Source: an uncultured Lachnospiraceae bacterium
Lineage (GTDB): Bacteria > Bacillota > Clostridia > Lachnospirales > Lachnospiraceae
Assembly (NCBI GenBank): GCA_947567595.1
Contig: CANOMQ010000003.1
Span: forward strand, 1-64,000
DNA: 64,000 bases
Reading direction: 5' to 3'
The notes beneath the pieces are model-generated. The model saw nothing but the letters and a program-made list of their open reading frames with translations, was not told the DNA's origin and made no database searches. Shown here in pieces: positions 62,433 through 64,000 of this stretch; positions within the stretch are counted from its first letter, which is position 1, and the number at the start of each line of letters is the position of its first letter. Both the position numbers and the translations under genes were made by a program.

Positions 62433-63185
62433 CTAACAAATCAGCTCCAAAACCAAATAAATTACCGGCTGATGAAGCATATAAAGAATAAGCGAATGCC
62501 TCCCAACCCACTCAACAGGCGCGCAGACACCCTGCTCCAGCACACCAAGCAGCTCCTTCTGTTCCAAAAGCCGGAATAAAAAGTACCCTGAACAAAAAAG
62601 AAACAGCCACGGAATGATGGAAAAATAATCCGTGGAATAAAACGCTTTATCCGGAAACCCAAGGTATGTTAACATAAGCCTTGCCAAACGGCTCTCACAC
62701 GCATAAAGCGCGGCAGACACCTCCCATAACCGAAACGACTCGAAGCCAAGCCAGCCCTCATTGACATTTCGCGTTATAAAAAACAAAAGAAAGCTGACCA
62801 CCAATCCAACCCCCGGGCTGCACTTTTGAAGCAGCTTATCCAACGCACCCGCAAAGATCATGCAGGAGCCAATCAGCGTCAGCACGCCAAAAACAACCCT
62901 GTTTTCCGGCATCAGCAAAAGCGTCACGGCGGTAATCAACGCCCCGCCCAAAAACACCGTCAGTCCTCTTTTCACCGGACGGCTTCCCAAAGGCAGGCAA
63001 AAGCCGGAAAGCGTTATAAACGTCCAGCAGATACCCTGCTGCCAGATATAACCGCCCGCCGACTGATACCAATCCCAGCGCACCCCATACAGATAGACCA
63101 AATCCCACGCTGTATGGAATGCAATCATATTCAAAAAAGCGAACCCTCTGAGTCCGTCCAGTGTCCGGTATCGGGCTTTTTTCAT
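62433..63185 (-). CDS. DUF1624/HGSNAT-like membrane protein
   Basis: A 250-aa membrane protein with about seven helices. The N-terminal YRTLDGLRGFAFLNMIAFHTAWDL carries the Arg and His typical of the heparan-alpha-glucosaminide acetyltransferase-like (DUF1624) family; the C-terminus (GRHSLILYMLHQPVIY) also fits. It may transfer acyl groups to an envelope glycan. ATG 63185 is preferred; an ATG at 63203 lies within the preceding cotransporter gene, whose stop the reading frame overlaps. Confidence 0.8.
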   Translation of the reverse strand: MKKARYRTLDGLRGFAFLNMIAFHTAWDLVYLYGVRWDWYQSAGGYIWQQGICWTFITLSGFCLPLGSRPVKRGLTVFLGGALITAVTLLLMPENRVVFGVLTLIGSCMIFAGALDKLLQKCSPGVGLVVSFLLFFITRNVNEGWLGFESFRLWEVSAALYACESRLARLMLTYLGFPDKAFYSTDYFSIIPWLFLFCSGYFLFRLLEQKELLGVLEQGVCAPVEWVGRHSLILYMLHQPVIYLVLELIC

Positions 63186-64000
63186 TGCTTGCTCTTTCTC
63201 CATTTTTTGAATTTATTGATATTGAACTGCTCCTCGTAATCCTCATAAAACGAGGTGTAAAGCTCATTATTCGTCTCACGGATACTCTTCTGATACTCAT
63301 GCGTATCAAAATCCTCCGCCTCCACCTCAAGAAGCGCCAGCGCCACATTCGAGCAGTGCGCGCCAATCCGCTCAAAATCCGTCAGGATATTGTTGAACGC
63401 AAACCCCTGCTTCATCTCACACTTGCCATTCTTTAACCGCGTGATATGTCTGGACTTTAGTTCATTGCAAAGCACATTAATCAGCTCCCGCAGCGGCTCC
63501 ACGCGAAGCGCCGTGTAAATATCATCATCGCTAAACGATTTGACCGTCAGGTCAAGGATTTCCTTCACCGCGCCGCTGAGTACGCCAAGCTCATAGACCG
63601 CCTCGTCCGAGAAGCCAATCTTTTTCTCGTGCAGTTCATTTGCCGACTTGGACAAATTGACCGCATGATCACCCAAACGCTCAAAATCACTGATTGTATG
63701 TAACAGAATAGACACCTGCTTGGACTGGTTCTCCGTCATGTCTCGTCCCGTAAGCTGCATCAGATACGACCCCAGCTTATCCTCATACTTATCAATCAGG
63801 TTTTCCTTCTCCTGAACCTTATTGTAGCGCTCGTCCGCATAATCCTCAAACAGGCTTATCGCACGCTGGATATTTTTCCTTGCCTTCTTTACCATGCCGC
63901 TTGCCGCCGTATGGCTCTGACCGATTGCAAGTGCCGGATAGTTCAGGAAACGCTCCTCAAGCAAATCGAAATCCGCCTGATCCTCCCTGTCCTCCGCGCT
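63182..64000 (-). CDS. Na/Pi cotransporter-family protein, C-terminal PhoU-like part (partial)
   Basis: The frame is open to the right edge of the window, so only the last about 272 residues are seen. They are soluble and helical and form two PhoU-like bundles (HTISDFERLGDHAVNLSKSA; NILTDFERIGAHCSNVALAL), each with the E/DRxGDH/AH signature. In Firmicute NptA-type proteins such a region follows the membrane domain, which must lie beyond 64000. Role: phosphate uptake or its regulation. Confidence 0.88.
   Translation of the reverse strand, partial: SAEDREDQADFDLLEERFLNYPALAIGQSHTAASGMVKKARKNIQRAISLFEDYADERYNKVQEKENLIDKYEDKLGSYLMQLTGRDMTENQSKQVSILLHTISDFERLGDHAVNLSKSANELHEKKIGFSDEAVYELGVLSGAVKEILDLTVKSFSDDDIYTALRVEPLRELINVLCNELKSRHITRLKNGKCEMKQGFAFNNILTDFERIGAHCSNVALALLEVEAEDFDTHEYQKSIRETNNELYTSFYEDYEEQFNINKFKKWRKSKQ

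Overview
The window is chromosomal DNA from a spore-forming Clostridia member, most likely a Lachnospiraceae. The evidence is the spoIIAA-spoIIAB-sigF operon, three spoVA genes, Lachnospiraceae-type families (DUF5716/DUF5717, DUF6033), a [4Fe-4S]-type PurF, AddAB instead of RecBCD, and a candidate sigma-D (flagellar) promoter. No rRNA, tRNA or CRISPR array was seen. Nearly all genes from the left edge to about 33.7 kb are on the minus strand; the rest is mixed.

Layout. 0.2-1.5 kb: a decayed AAA-ATPase/PD-(D/E)XK gene with an internal deletion. 1.6-6.7 kb: a nucleoside (BMP-type) ABC importer with an internal terminator after the binding-protein gene. 6.7-12.2 kb: purC-purF-purB-purA, so purine synthesis and purine salvage sit side by side. 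12.2-19.3 kb: four poorly described genes (a giant DUF5717 helical-repeat protein, a divergent Hsp70/actin-like protein, a TPR protein and a two-TM coiled-coil protein). This is the best candidate for an undescribed system.

19.29-25.03 kb: a 5.7-kb integrative element bounded by 23-bp direct repeats. It has a Tn916-type integrase, an HUH rolling-circle Rep, a likely antisense RNA controlling Rep, an XRE repressor, a holin-like small toxin and several small unknown genes. It inserted in an intergenic gap of under 100 bp between the addB-addA-HAD-CPBP operon and the DUF5717 cluster.

25.06-33.7 kb: the addBA operon. 33.8-42.7 kb: pepF, an orphan pilC/gspF, a diguanylate cyclase, a GH13 amylase-like enzyme with a C-terminal extension, and a secreted multidomain pectate lyase. 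42.7-49.3 kb: spoVAA-AB-AC, an Orn/Lys/Arg decarboxylase-family enzyme, a PHP phosphoesterase, a DUF6033 gene behind a sigma-D-like promoter, and spoIIA-sigF. 49.4-56.5 kb: a zinc-ribbon TPR membrane protein, folC, a FapA/DUF342 protein and valS. 56.7-59.1 kb: a PadR-controlled envelope operon (PadR, DUF1700, DUF4097, PspC). 59.2-64 kb: an SH3 membrane protein with a very acidic tail, a histidine phosphatase, a MATE exporter, a DUF1624 membrane protein and the 3' part of a Na/Pi cotransporter gene running off the edge.

Starts were moved from the longest ORF to the codon with the best Shine-Dalgarno (SD) site where that was clear. All family names come from reading sequence motifs, without database searches.
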